Of a stretch of DNA of 39,134 nucleotides, positions 8,591 through 17,915 are shown piece after piece. The notes under the pieces are model-generated. The model did not search any database. It worked only from the letters and a program-made list of their open reading frames with translations, and was not told the origin of the DNA. This stretch comes from Bacteroidota bacterium. GTDB taxonomy: Bacteria > Bacteroidota > Bacteroidia > AKYH767-A > OLB10. The stretch is taken from contig JAHEMF010000026.1 of NCBI GenBank assembly GCA_024643795.1, positions 1 to 39,134 of the forward strand. The letters are read 5' to 3'. Within the stretch, counting starts at the first letter, position 1, and every line of letters begins with the position of its first letter. The translations under genes and the position numbers were made by a program.

Positions 8591-10843
8591 ATGTTGAAAA
8601 ACAACTATACTTTTCTTATCGTTCTGATCATATTGACAATTATTTCCGGGTCAGTACTGAACTATTCATGTAATGACCATAAATCCGAAACATCAACCGA
8701 AGAAAGCAATGGAGTTGCCACATATACAGGTGATCTTTCTTGTAAAAATTGTCATGCAGCAGAATACGATCAATGGTTAAGTTCTGATCATTATATGGCC
8801 ATGCTTCCGGCAAATGACTCAACAGTATTAGGAGATTTTTCAAATGCACAACTAAAAGCTGACGGGATAACTTCTGAATTTTATAAAGAAAATGGAAAGT
8901 TTTTCATTCACACAGATGGCCCAAATGGAGTAGCTGGTAGTTTTGAAGTGAAATATATCTTTGGCCACTACCCTCTTCAACAATATCTCACTGAATTCCC
9001 GGGTGGGCGACTTCAGGCATTTCGACAATCATGGGATTCAAGAGAAAATAAATGGTTTCATCAATATCCCGGTGATGAAGTCCATCATAATGATTGGCTT
9101 CACTGGACCAATGGAGCCCAAACGTGGAATACAATGTGTGCTGATTGCCATAGCACTGATCTCAAAAAGAATTATGTATTCCAAACTGACAGCTTTCATA
9201 CAACATGGTCATCCATTAATGTAAGCTGTGAAAGTTGCCATGGCCCTGGTAGTAATCATATTGCCATAGCAGAAACCGGAGGTTATTCCGATAATAATAT
9301 ACCATCAACTTCCTTTTCTTACAACATAGGTGACACTTCAAATATCAATCAGATTGGTATGTGTGCTCCCTGTCATTCCAGAAGATCTGCTTTGGATCAT
9401 TCTTTCCAGGCAGGTAATGAATACATGGATCATTACATTCCTGAGATAATCCACACAGGCCATTATAAACCGGACGGACAAGTAAGTGATGAAGATTATG
9501 TATATGGCTCTTTCGTACAAAGTAAAATGTTTCACAATGGAGTGAAATGTACAAATTGTCACAACCCTCATAGTATGAAGCTAAAATTTGAAGGCAATAA
9601 ACTATGTACGCAGTGCCATACTTCATCATACGACGACCCAACGCACCACTTCCATAAAATAAATTCTGAAGCAGCTGAATGCATCAGCTGCCATATGCCT
9701 TCAAAATATTATATGGTAAATGACCTAAGGCATGATCATAGCTTCCGAATACCTCGTCCTGACCAATCAATAAAATATGGCACACCAAATACTTGTAAGA
9801 GTTGTCATGGAAATATGAGCAACCAGATGTTAGCCGATGCCATAGTTAACTGGTATGGGACAAAAAGAAAATATCATTTCTCAGACGACCTCGCTCCCGG
9901 CAGCATAGCAGGAAAAGAGTCGATCCCCTATTTGATAAACCTGCTTGAAAAGGACTCGATACCTTCAATAGCTAGAGCCACAGCATTATATTATTTGGGC
10001 AACAATGGATCCGTTGAACACATTGAATTGATCAAGCAACAATTAGCCAACACCGATCCCTTGATCAAAGTTCATGCCTGCCGTTCATTGATGAATTTTG
10101 ATGCAAGAACATATTATCAGGAGTTGTTGCCTCTGCTTAGTGATAAAATAAGAGCGGTGAGAATATCAGCATTTGAAGCTATTAGTACCGTTCATCCTGA
10201 TATTATTCCGATAACTGCCAAAACAAACTACATAAAGGCAAAAGCTGAATACGAATCCTATCTTGAAAACCAACTTGATTTCCCCTCAGGAAAAGCGGCA
10301 ACTGCATTGTATCGTCAAGGTCTGGGTGATATTAATACTGCAAGAAAATATTATGAAGCTGCATTGAAACAAGATAGCCTTTTACCAGGTGTAAGGAGTA
10401 ACCTTGCAATAATATACAATACCCTTGGCGAAAATATACTTGCAGAAAGGCAGTTGAAAGAGGCATTAATGATCACACCTTTGGATGGCAGCGCACATTA
10501 CAACCTGGGCTTACTTTACAATGAAATGGGTAATAAACCAGGCGCATTAGATCACTTTATAAAAGCCATGCAAATTCTAGAGCATAATGACAGAGTATGT
10601 TATAATACCGGACTACTATTTAAAGAATTAGGTGAAGCCGGTGAAGCTGAAAAAGCATACCTAGAGGGGCTTAAGCGAGCTCCATATAATGAAGATCTTA
10701 ACTATGTTATTACTCTGCTATACCTGGAACAGGGCAGATATAGTGAGGCCAGAAAATATGCTTTGAAGTTAACAGAATTAAGCCCCGGGGAACTTCAATA
10801 CAAGAATCTACTGAAGGATATAAACAAAAGGATCAATGGTTGA
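8591..10843 (+). CDS. Octaheme c-type cytochrome with HEAT and TPR repeats
   Basis: The protein has 750 residues with an N-terminal hydrophobic segment (8-24) followed by a possible, non-ideal lipobox Cys27. Eight CxxCH haem sites are at C51, C183, C213, C258, C320, C339, C364 and C402, giving CKNCH, CADCH, CESCH, CAPCH, CTNCH, CTQCH, CISCH and CKSCH. The block around TMCADCHSTDL and VSCESCHGPGSNH is typical of multihaem cytochromes of the c554 type fused to TPRs. Residues about 430-540 look like HEAT repeats and 565-740 like four or more TPRs. It acts in the periplasm or on the outer membrane in electron transfer; the redox partner is unknown. It follows the exported repeat protein by 29 bases, and its stop is one base from a convergent gene. 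Confidence 0.85.
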   Translation: MLKNNYTFLIVLIILTIISGSVLNYSCNDHKSETSTEESNGVATYTGDLSCKNCHAAEYDQWLSSDHYMAMLPANDSTVLGDFSNAQLKADGITSEFYKENGKFFIHTDGPNGVAGSFEVKYIFGHYPLQQYLTEFPGGRLQAFRQSWDSRENKWFHQYPGDEVHHNDWLHWTNGAQTWNTMCADCHSTDLKKNYVFQTDSFHTTWSSINVSCESCHGPGSNHIAIAETGGYSDNNIPSTSFSYNIGDTSNINQIGMCAPCHSRRSALDHSFQAGNEYMDHYIPEIIHTGHYKPDGQVSDEDYVYGSFVQSKMFHNGVKCTNCHNPHSMKLKFEGNKLCTQCHTSSYDDPTHHFHKINSEAAECISCHMPSKYYMVNDLRHDHSFRIPRPDQSIKYGTPNTCKSCHGNMSNQMLADAIVNWYGTKRKYHFSDDLAPGSIAGKESIPYLINLLEKDSIPSIARATALYYLGNNGSVEHIELIKQQLANTDPLIKVHACRSLMNFDARTYYQELLPLLSDKIRAVRISAFEAISTVHPDIIPITAKTNYIKAKAEYESYLENQLDFPSGKAATALYRQGLGDINTARKYYEAALKQDSLLPGVRSNLAIIYNTLGENILAERQLKEALMITPLDGSAHYNLGLLYNEMGNKPGALDHFIKAMQILEHNDRVCYNTGLLFKELGEAGEAEKAYLEGLKRAPYNEDLNYVITLLYLEQGRYSEARKYALKLTELSPGELQYKNLLKDINKRING

Positions 10844-10844
10844 A

Positions 10845-11687
10845 TTAAAATCTTGCTGTAAGAAATAAATTAAATCCTCCAAAGATAAACTTCACCTTTC
10901 CATCAATATTATCACTGAAAGGCAGTTCCCTCACAAGATAAATATTGGAGTTATATGCAGCACCTATACCTGCATTTTTAATAATATAATACTCAACCGA
11001 AGCCTTTGTTTCCAGTACATTGATCTTTATATCAGCAATGGAAGCCTGAAAATATTCTATTGAATATCGAGCCAGTAATCTATCTGTTAGATAACCAGCA
11101 CCATGCAAACCAACGAGTATAGCCGGGGCTGTGAATTTCGCATCTTTTCTGTAATCATAACTATTTTGATTCAGGGAAGCGCTGGCATATAGACCTGCTT
11201 TGAACTGTAGTGTTCTCAGGCCAATTGAAAAACCAGCATTCCATCCGGGTTTGTTAAATATAGAATATCTCCAGGTAGCTGCGTAGTAATATGTATCAAA
11301 GTAAACATCAACATATGCATCTGCATAAAATGTTGTATCTCCAAATGTTACATCACCCTGTAATTGCAAATCCTTACTCCTTTGCAGAGTAGTGAACATG
11401 ACAGCAACCTGTGATCTTTTACTCACCTGTAATATTGCATCAGCCTTAAAAACCCAAATGTTGGAATTAAATTTCAGGTCATCTTCAAGACTAATATCGG
11501 TTCCAAGTCCATTATCCGAATCAATTCTGAGTGATGTAACAATATTTGGATTATATGCTCCGGCTGACAAATACAACCAAGGTTTTTGCAATGTAGAATC
11601 CTTTGCGGTATAAGATTGGCAAAATGCACTGAAGGGGATCAGAAGTCCTGATAAAATGAAAATAAACCTATAGAACATATTTGCCAT
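10845..11687 (-). CDS. Outer-membrane beta-barrel protein
   Basis: The protein has 280 residues from ATG at 11687 (ATG at 11678 is also possible). A longer start at 11708 is unlikely because it falls inside a perfect -7 promoter element on the same strand. The signal peptide ends near FSAFCQS. The remainder alternates strands and turns (WLYLSAGAYNPN, YYAATWRYSIF, AGFSIGLRTLQFKAGLYAS) and closes with a terminal Phe (LFLTARF), the usual barrel signature for outer-membrane insertion. The layout resembles 12-14-stranded Bacteroidota barrels of unknown role. Its 3' end abuts the octaheme cytochrome gene (1-base gap, convergent). Confidence 0.75.
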   Translation of the reverse strand: MANMFYRFIFILSGLLIPFSAFCQSYTAKDSTLQKPWLYLSAGAYNPNIVTSLRIDSDNGLGTDISLEDDLKFNSNIWVFKADAILQVSKRSQVAVMFTTLQRSKDLQLQGDVTFGDTTFYADAYVDVYFDTYYYAATWRYSIFNKPGWNAGFSIGLRTLQFKAGLYASASLNQNSYDYRKDAKFTAPAILVGLHGAGYLTDRLLARYSIEYFQASIADIKINVLETKASVEYYIIKNAGIGAAYNSNIYLVRELPFSDNIDGKVKFIFGGFNLFLTARF

Positions 11688-11705
11688 ATTAAATAATTGA
11701 GTACG

Positions 11706-11713
11706 CAAATGTA
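11706..11713 (-). promoter_or_regulatory. -7 promoter element for the barrel gene
   Basis: On the minus strand this reads TACATTTG, an exact TAnnTTTG. The predicted transcription start is near 11701, just upstream of the ATG at 11687, which favours that start over 11708. Confidence 0.5.
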
Positions 11714-11762
11714 ATATTTAAGTAATTCATATATTTACTCTATCCACATTTATTATTGATGT

Positions 11763-14084
11763 ATGAACTGGTTTCAAAGGCTTTCTAAAGGTATTCAAAT
11801 ATTAATAGTATCATGCTCAGTAGTATTCGCATTGATATTTATTGCTTTGGCTGTTGCTCCAAACATAGCAACAAAGTATATCAACGATCATGGAAATGAG
11901 TTGTGTGGAAGAAAACTATATGTTGATGACATTGATGTAAATTATTTCACAGGAGGTATTAGCATTGAAAGCTTCACAATGTTTGAGCCAAATGAGAAAG
12001 ATACCTTTTGCGGTTTTAACAACTTTTATGTTAACATCGAATTATTCCGAACTGTATTCAGCGATTTAGCAATTTCTAAAGTTCAACTTGACCAGCCTAA
12101 AATAAAAATCATACAGGCAGATTCGGGGTTTAATTTTGATGATATCATTACCTTCTTTAATTCTTCCGATTCAGTTGCTCCTGCTGATACCACTGAAGAG
12201 AGTTTCGCTTATTTTATTGATAACCTATCCATAAATAATGCTAAACTTGAATACACCCTTACTGAGTATAATAGCACAATAGGACTGGAAAGCATCTTTG
12301 CAAAATGCCCGGCTATTCATTCTGATGACCCCAATATAGTTGCAAACATAACCACTGATTTTCGGCATGGAGGCCACGGCAGCGCTGATATTCATGTCAA
12401 TCTTGATGAATCTAGATACGCCGTATCAAACCTGATCGACTCATTGAATTTGATTTTTCTTGAACCTGTATTAAAAGGATTTATGAATATCAGCACATTC
12501 AACGGAAGACTGAGTTCTGACCTTCTGATAAGTGGGAGTTATGAAAACACAGATATACTCAGCGCATCCGGCGAAATCGACTTATATGGCTTTAATATGA
12601 TAGACAGTGAGAATAAGCCAATTTTAAGTACCGAATATTTGACGGCAGGTATCGATTCAATCATACTTGATAAAAGCGTATTTGATTTTGGCACTATAAA
12701 AATTGACTCTTTCTACAGTATCTATGAAATGTATCCAAATGGTTCCAATTTTGATAAATTAATAAAAATAAGTTCAACTGAAGCTGATTCGAGTTCTACT
12801 ATCGAATCTGCAGAGTATGATCCATATGAAGACGAAAGTATATATGAAATGATTGCGAGGTATGTAAGGACATACTTTACGGATTATAATATTACCGCAT
12901 ACGAAATAGAATCACTTGATATTGATAACTCAGCATTTGTTTTCAAGGACTATACTCTTGAAGAACCATTTAGCTACAATGTTGATCAGATACATCTTAC
13001 CGGAAAAGATCTTAATTCCAAAAATGATCGTATCTCTTTTGATGCATCCTGTCTCTTGAATGATAAGGGCGATTTTAAAGGTGTTGTTTCTATCAACCCA
13101 AAAGATTTTATGGATCTGGAGATAAATTATACTATAGATCATTTTGTTGTTGATGACTTTACTTCTCATTCAAAATTTTATGTGGCTCATCCTATTTTAT
13201 CAGGTGAAATGAAATACGACTGCAAGTTGGTACTAAAAGATGGCATGATCACAAATACGAATTATATAACCATAGATGAATTTTATTTTGGAAACAAAAA
13301 CAGATCCGGAGCCTTATATGACCTTCCGGTTAAACTGGCGGCAAGTTTATTGAAGGATAATAAAGGTGTGATCACACTGGACATACCTGTCAGCGGAGAT
13401 ATCAATGATCCTGAATTTAACATCTGGAAAATTGTTTGGGGCATCATTAAAAATCTAATAATCAAAATAGTAGCTGCACCCTACAAATTAATAAGCGGAT
13501 GGTTTGATGGTAATGAAGACGCGGCAAAACAAATAAATTGCGAGTATAAAAATTCTCAACTGGGAAGTAATGCATCAAAAACGATATCCGGACTTAGTAA
13601 ACTTTTTAAGGATAAGCCTGAACTGGTTGTGAATTTTTATCAATTAGCAGATAGTTCAGCGGAATTTGAGCTGCTGGCTGTGGAACAAATGAAAAAAGAT
13701 TACCTATTGTCTAAAGGTATTACCGAGGTCAGCAATGAGCAATTAAATGAACTTTCAGTTCATGATACCTCATTTGTTTTTTATTTAAACACGTTAACTT
13801 CGGATTTTGATACCATTACACCTCCACAACAAAAATGCGTTCGATTAGCTGACAAAAAGCATATCACTTCTACACTTTCTGAACTTAGAAATGGTAGAAA
13901 TAATAATTTAAAAATCATGCTTGAAGATGCTGGTATTTCTGCAGGTAAATATACTATACAGTTTGGCAGTAGTGCTGAAATTCAATCAGAGCAAGGCATT
14001 CCAAAATTTCTGATAAAATATGATGTTGGATCAGGATCTGTTGAAACAGCAGCAATGTCAGCTGATTCAAGTGGTACCAAATAA
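11763..14084 (+). CDS. DUF748/AsmA-like envelope protein
   Basis: This 773-residue protein has one N-terminal transmembrane helix (about 12-33) and then a long periplasmic body made of short alternating strands, such as DDIDVNYFTGGISIESF and FYVNIELFRTVFSDLAISKVQLDQPKIKI. These segments and the later GALYDLPVKLAASLLKDNKGVITLDIPVSGDINDPEF are hallmark DUF748 text. AsmA-superfamily proteins form hydrophobic grooves that bridge or service the envelope and carry lipids towards the outer membrane. The C-terminal segment (QFGSSAEIQSEQGIPKFLIKYDV) also matches the family. It is monocistronic, ending in a clear bidirectional terminator shared with the porin gene. Confidence 0.85.
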   Translation: MNWFQRLSKGIQILIVSCSVVFALIFIALAVAPNIATKYINDHGNELCGRKLYVDDIDVNYFTGGISIESFTMFEPNEKDTFCGFNNFYVNIELFRTVFSDLAISKVQLDQPKIKIIQADSGFNFDDIITFFNSSDSVAPADTTEESFAYFIDNLSINNAKLEYTLTEYNSTIGLESIFAKCPAIHSDDPNIVANITTDFRHGGHGSADIHVNLDESRYAVSNLIDSLNLIFLEPVLKGFMNISTFNGRLSSDLLISGSYENTDILSASGEIDLYGFNMIDSENKPILSTEYLTAGIDSIILDKSVFDFGTIKIDSFYSIYEMYPNGSNFDKLIKISSTEADSSSTIESAEYDPYEDESIYEMIARYVRTYFTDYNITAYEIESLDIDNSAFVFKDYTLEEPFSYNVDQIHLTGKDLNSKNDRISFDASCLLNDKGDFKGVVSINPKDFMDLEINYTIDHFVVDDFTSHSKFYVAHPILSGEMKYDCKLVLKDGMITNTNYITIDEFYFGNKNRSGALYDLPVKLAASLLKDNKGVITLDIPVSGDINDPEFNIWKIVWGIIKNLIIKIVAAPYKLISGWFDGNEDAAKQINCEYKNSQLGSNASKTISGLSKLFKDKPELVVNFYQLADSSAEFELLAVEQMKKDYLLSKGITEVSNEQLNELSVHDTSFVFYLNTLTSDFDTITPPQQKCVRLADKKHITSTLSELRNGRNNNLKIMLEDAGISAGKYTIQFGSSAEIQSEQGIPKFLIKYDVGSGSVETAAMSADSSGTK

Positions 14085-14114
14085 GAGGGGCAGAATTATT
14101 ATTCCGCCCCTCTT
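14083..14114. terminator. Bidirectional intrinsic terminator
   Basis: A 14-bp inverted repeat (14083-14096 with 14101-14114) around a 4-base loop has the core GAGGGGC/GCCCCTC and A/T-rich flanks. One internal mismatch on the plus strand becomes a G-U pair in the minus-strand RNA. It sits between the convergent DUF748 and porin genes and can serve both. Confidence 0.85.
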
Positions 14115-14130
14115 ACATGCATAAATCAAA

Positions 14131-15375
14131 TCAAAACGATATATCCCATTGGAGCCTGATGCGACTTCCATCTCCATCAAGACCTGTCGGGTCTTCTATT
14201 CTAAGATAAGAGTAATCTGCGGTTAGCTTATTTCGGTGACCACTAAAGAACCAATTCACACCAACTGTATATTCCTGGCTCACTGCTGAATCAAATTCGG
14301 TATCGGGGGTATAGTTAGCATATCGTACAGCCAACTCAAGAGGTTCGGGAACAAATGGTAACACCTGATGAAGGAAATAACCCATCTGCATATATGTTCC
14401 TGTCATTTCAGCGGCATCACCACCATTTATTTTGTCTTTTATCTTTTTAAGGTGAGATTCATGTGCCCATGAGAACCCTTTATACTTGAATGCTGTTTCC
14501 ACCAGCCCCTGAGTGGTTTCATATTGCCCGGGTTCGTCTTCAGGGAATCTGTCATCAACTTTACTTCCTCCTGAAGAAGAGAATCGGGTATAAACACTAG
14601 TGTTTGTAGCAGCGCCAAAAGCTACACTGAATCTGGGTTTCTCACTTATATCAATATCACAATAACTTAGGTCTACTCCTCCATTCAATATGTTCCATTG
14701 TAGTTTACCAACATACATCAAATTATTATCATCATTTGTAAGTGCCTGAATACCTGCACCTGTAAGAACACTCACCCAATATTGAACGTTGGCTGCTCCG
14801 CTTCCTTCAAGGTGTCCGTAGAAACATACTCCACGCTGACGATCGATCGTAAATGTTCGGTTCACTATTGAACGCTCAACAAATTGTTGTTTACCACTAC
14901 TTATACTACGCTCCTGGCTATAATCAATTTTCCATTGTCCAACTTTAACACTAAATGCCTTATATTTTTCGATCATGATCCTAAAATCAAGAAGCCTTGA
15001 AGCACCCATCTCATACTCAAAATAGTACTTAAGCCATGGTTGAAATGCATTGCCGCCTACTTTTAATCTTGCGCGTTTTATCCGCAATGTGGTGGTTTCG
15101 ATATCGAATTGATCTATTGTCAATGGATCGCCAGGATAGGGAGTATCAAAGCTAAATTGCAACCGGGAACCGATCTGCAGCCCGTATTTGCCGTCAGCCG
15201 ATTTAAATTCAAGGCCTTTAGATCCATACTTCATGGAAATGGATTTATCTGCTGCACTTGGCGCTACTGTAGAATCTGTGTCAATAGTAACTGATGGGTC
15301 TGCTTTAACGATAGAAATACTACCGGCAAGAGCCACAAACAATACCATTCTTCTAAGTAAAGTAAAGGTTTTCAT
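14131..15375 (-). CDS. Phosphate-selective porin O/P family protein
   Basis: The 414-residue protein has a signal peptide ending ISIVKADP. The OprO/OprP (PF07396) pattern is clear: GLEFKSADGKYGLQIGSRLQFSF, then TLRIKRARLKVGG, YYFEYEMGASRLLDFRIMIEK and FSVKVGQWKIDYSQER, followed by a C-terminal barrel ending in IRLQWDISF with a terminal aromatic. Pseudomonas members pass phosphate or pyrophosphate; Bacteroidota members are numerous and mostly of unknown substrate. It lies downstream of the sulfatase gene on the same strand but is separated from it by a terminator and has its own -7 element, so the two are probably separate transcripts. Confidence 0.85.
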   Translation of the reverse strand: MKTFTLLRRMVLFVALAGSISIVKADPSVTIDTDSTVAPSAADKSISMKYGSKGLEFKSADGKYGLQIGSRLQFSFDTPYPGDPLTIDQFDIETTTLRIKRARLKVGGNAFQPWLKYYFEYEMGASRLLDFRIMIEKYKAFSVKVGQWKIDYSQERSISSGKQQFVERSIVNRTFTIDRQRGVCFYGHLEGSGAANVQYWVSVLTGAGIQALTNDDNNLMYVGKLQWNILNGGVDLSYCDIDISEKPRFSVAFGAATNTSVYTRFSSSGGSKVDDRFPEDEPGQYETTQGLVETAFKYKGFSWAHESHLKKIKDKINGGDAAEMTGTYMQMGYFLHQVLPFVPEPLELAVRYANYTPDTEFDSAVSQEYTVGVNWFFSGHRNKLTADYSYLRIEDPTGLDGDGSRIRLQWDISF

Positions 15376-15411
15376 AATCTTAAATTGGTCTTATATTCAT
15401 GTTAATTGGGG

Positions 15412-15419
15412 CAAAAGTA
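15412..15419 (-). promoter_or_regulatory. -7 promoter element for the porin gene
   Basis: On the minus strand it reads TACTTTTG, an exact TAnnTTTG, 36 bases upstream of the porin start codon. No matching -33 TTG is seen at the usual distance. Confidence 0.5.
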
Positions 15420-15473
15420 TAGGGCTTATGTTATCTGGGAGTTAAGTATTGATAAGATGTGTTAAGTTATTGT

Positions 15474-15504
15474 TAAATAAAAAAGCCCCTCATTTAGAGG
15501 GGCT
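15474..15504 (-). terminator. Intrinsic terminator of the sulfatase gene
   Basis: A perfect 8-bp stem, AGCCCCTC/GAGGGGCT (15484-15491 with 15497-15504), surrounds a 5-base loop. On the minus strand it is followed by a run of six T then ATTT, a textbook rho-independent terminator 21 bases past the sulfatase stop codon. Confidence 0.9.
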
Positions 15505-15524
15505 ATTACATTATCTGAAGCAGA

Positions 15525-17093
15525 CTATTTACTACCTAAGCCACTTGAAAGCTTCTCCATGACCTGATCAAGGGAAAAGCTTGCAGCCTTTTGTCTGGGT
15601 GGGTAATCTTTAAATGTCATGAGGAAACTGCCTACGTAATCCTGAGCAGGCACCAATAGGTAAGCGCGATCAATCAACCAGTCATAATATGTATTCGATG
15701 TTATTGTTGCGCGTTCATACGGATCTCTTCTGAGGTTAAACACTAGTGGAATTCTCAAAGGCACAAAAGGCTCCATCCAAACCCTTAATGTTCCAGTTGT
15801 TTTTTGTTCCATAAATATAAGTTTCCAGTCGGCATATCGCAACGCAGTAAGGTCGCCATCATCTGAAAAATAGAATATCTCCTTACGCGGCCCTTCTTTC
15901 ACTTTTCCTTCTAGGTAAGATCTGAAATCGTAACCATCCAAGTGGATCTTATATGTCTTACCATTTGCTGTATAACCCTTGAGCATCTTGTCCTTAACTT
16001 TATCATCACCTGCTATGTCAGCAAAAGTTGGTAACCAATCCATATGATGCATGATCTCATTTGAAATTGAACCAGGTTCAATTTTACCAGGCCAACGCAC
16101 CATTGCGGGTACCCTCCAGCCACCTTCCCAGTTAGTATTCTTTTCACCACGGAACGGAGTTGCTGCAGCATCAGGCCAGGTATTATAATGAGGACCATTA
16201 TCTGTTGAATAGAATACAATCGTATTTTCTGCAATTCCTAGATCATCAAGCAACTTAAGGAATTGCCCGATGTGCATATCATGCTCAACCATACCATCAG
16301 CATATTCATCCTGACCGGAGATGCCACGGTGCTCTGCTTTTACGTGAGTACGGAAATGCATTCTTGTACCATTCCACCATACAAACCAAGGCTTACCATC
16401 GGCATTAGCCTTTTTAATAAATTCAATTGCAGCTGTTGATGTTTCATCATCTACGGTTTCCATCCTTTTTTTGGTAAGAGGACCTGTATCTTCAATTCGC
16501 TGCGTACCATCACTGTTGGCATAAGAGTGAATTACACCACGGGGGCCATATTTCTTTCTCATTTCCGGATCCTTGAAATAATCTTCATTTTCAGGCTCCT
16601 CTTCAGCATTTAAATGATAAAGATTACCAAAAAATTCATCAAAGCCATGTGCTGTTGGCAGATGTTCATCACGGTCACCCAAATGATTTTTTCCAAATTG
16701 CCCTGTGGTATAACCTTGGGCCTTTAGCACAGTAGCAATTGTAGGGTCTTCTTTACTCATTCCCTCCTTAGCACCCGGCAAACCCACTTTACTTAGTCCA
16801 GTTCTGAAAACACTTTGCCCGGTTATAAAAGATGACCGGCCTGCTGTGCAGGATTGCTCACCATAATAATCTGTGAAGATCATCCCTTCGTTGGCAATAC
16901 GATCTATATTAGGAGTACGATACCCCATCATTCCCATAGTATATGCTGAAATGTTAGACTGTCCGATATCATCACCCCACACAACAAGGATGTTGGGTTT
17001 AGCGTTGCCTTTTTTTTGCGCACTTACCGGTCCTGGAATCAGAATACCAGCAGTAAACAAAACAATCGATAATTTTAAAATTTTTAATGTCAT
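15525..17093 (-). CDS. Type I arylsulfatase
   Basis: The 522-residue protein has a signal peptide ending GPVSA/QK. The N-terminal metal site is NILVVWGDDIG (D41, D42). The catalytic motif is C82-T-A-G-R86, the C-x-A-x-R form in which Cys is converted to formylglycine. GKNHLGD (near 134), the H-rich TRMHFRTHV segment and YSTDNGPHYNTWP (distal metal-binding D-N pair) complete the active site. It should hydrolyse sulfate esters in the periplasm. No formylglycine-generating enzyme is visible in the window. The C-terminal third (VFNLRRDPYERA) is the usual small domain. The upstream gap contains a TACCTTTG motif. Confidence 0.9.
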   Translation of the reverse strand: MTLKILKLSIVLFTAGILIPGPVSAQKKGNAKPNILVVWGDDIGQSNISAYTMGMMGYRTPNIDRIANEGMIFTDYYGEQSCTAGRSSFITGQSVFRTGLSKVGLPGAKEGMSKEDPTIATVLKAQGYTTGQFGKNHLGDRDEHLPTAHGFDEFFGNLYHLNAEEEPENEDYFKDPEMRKKYGPRGVIHSYANSDGTQRIEDTGPLTKKRMETVDDETSTAAIEFIKKANADGKPWFVWWNGTRMHFRTHVKAEHRGISGQDEYADGMVEHDMHIGQFLKLLDDLGIAENTIVFYSTDNGPHYNTWPDAAATPFRGEKNTNWEGGWRVPAMVRWPGKIEPGSISNEIMHHMDWLPTFADIAGDDKVKDKMLKGYTANGKTYKIHLDGYDFRSYLEGKVKEGPRKEIFYFSDDGDLTALRYADWKLIFMEQKTTGTLRVWMEPFVPLRIPLVFNLRRDPYERATITSNTYYDWLIDRAYLLVPAQDYVGSFLMTFKDYPPRQKAASFSLDQVMEKLSSGLGSK

Positions 17094-17248
17094 AAGTATG
17101 AATTAGGTGAATATAAATTACTTTCCGTTAAATTAATAAAACAATATGCAAAATCAATAAATGAGGCAATTAATCTACTTATCGACCCAAATGCTTAATC
17201 CGTGCGTTAAAGAGTGGATTAGCTTATTTGCTCATTTTCAAAGCATTG

Positions 17249-17256
17249 CAAAGGTA
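17249..17256 (-). promoter_or_regulatory. -7 promoter element upstream of the sulfatase gene
   Basis: On the minus strand it reads TACCTTTG, an exact TAnnTTTG, giving a leader of about 150 bases. No -33 TTG is seen at the right distance, so this is tentative. Confidence 0.3.
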
Positions 17257-17269
17257 AAAATTTATAGCC

Positions 17270-17914
17270 GTGAAAATTAGTTTCAAACAAGCTTTTTGCT
17301 TTTTATTTGCAACAATATTCCTGCTTTCGTGTGCAGGGAACAAAACAGATGATCAATTTGTTTCAAGGCTGGTATCTGATAATTCCGAGGACACTTATAA
17401 AACGGGAGGATCAGAGTCAAACGATACCATTATTCTACGCGAACTTATAAGTAAAGAGTTTAATGAATGGATCAACATTTCAGGCAAACAACTGGATACA
17501 ATTTCTTTCAAAAGATATATTTCTTCAGGAGCTGCGCCTGATATTATATATGCTGATTTTAATTGTGACGGGTTATCTGATTTTGCTATGCTGTTGCAGT
17601 CAGCTGACAGCACTGAAATTTTAAAAGGTATTGGGCTATTTATTTTCTGGAATAACGGATACACATTTAAGCCGCAACATATAGATGCTTTTAGCCGGTC
17701 AGAAAACTCTGACTATTCATTTGTCCCAATTGCCATTTATAAAATAAAAAATGGTCTGCTTTTCCATAATGGCAGAGATGAAGGTGTTGATATTGATTCA
17801 CCTTTTACAATTGATTGCCCCGGCATTTCACTTATATATTTTGAAAAATCTTCAAGAGTTTACTACTATAATCGTGATTGCAATTGCATGCAATGGGTTT
17901 GGACAGGATGCTGA
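17270..17914 (+). CDS. Lipoprotein of unknown function
   Basis: The 214-residue protein starts at GTG 17270 and has a signal peptide with lipobox LLSC (Cys21). The following 25 residues are a polar linker. One segment, IIYADFNCDGLSDFAMLLQ (residues about 96-114), resembles a single FG-GAP-like DxNxDGxxD calcium loop, as in short Bacteroidota proteins that report on 'small molecule' or 'progress' values, but I do not recognise a named family. The C terminus ends in a cluster of Tyr and Cys (YYYNRDCNCMQWVWTGC). Its stop is one base from the stop of the convergent SQR gene. Confidence 0.6.
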   Translation: MKISFKQAFCFLFATIFLLSCAGNKTDDQFVSRLVSDNSEDTYKTGGSESNDTIILRELISKEFNEWINISGKQLDTISFKRYISSGAAPDIIYADFNCDGLSDFAMLLQSADSTEILKGIGLFIFWNNGYTFKPQHIDAFSRSENSDYSFVPIAIYKIKNGLLFHNGRDEGVDIDSPFTIDCPGISLIYFEKSSRVYYYNRDCNCMQWVWTGC

Positions 17915-17915
17915 G

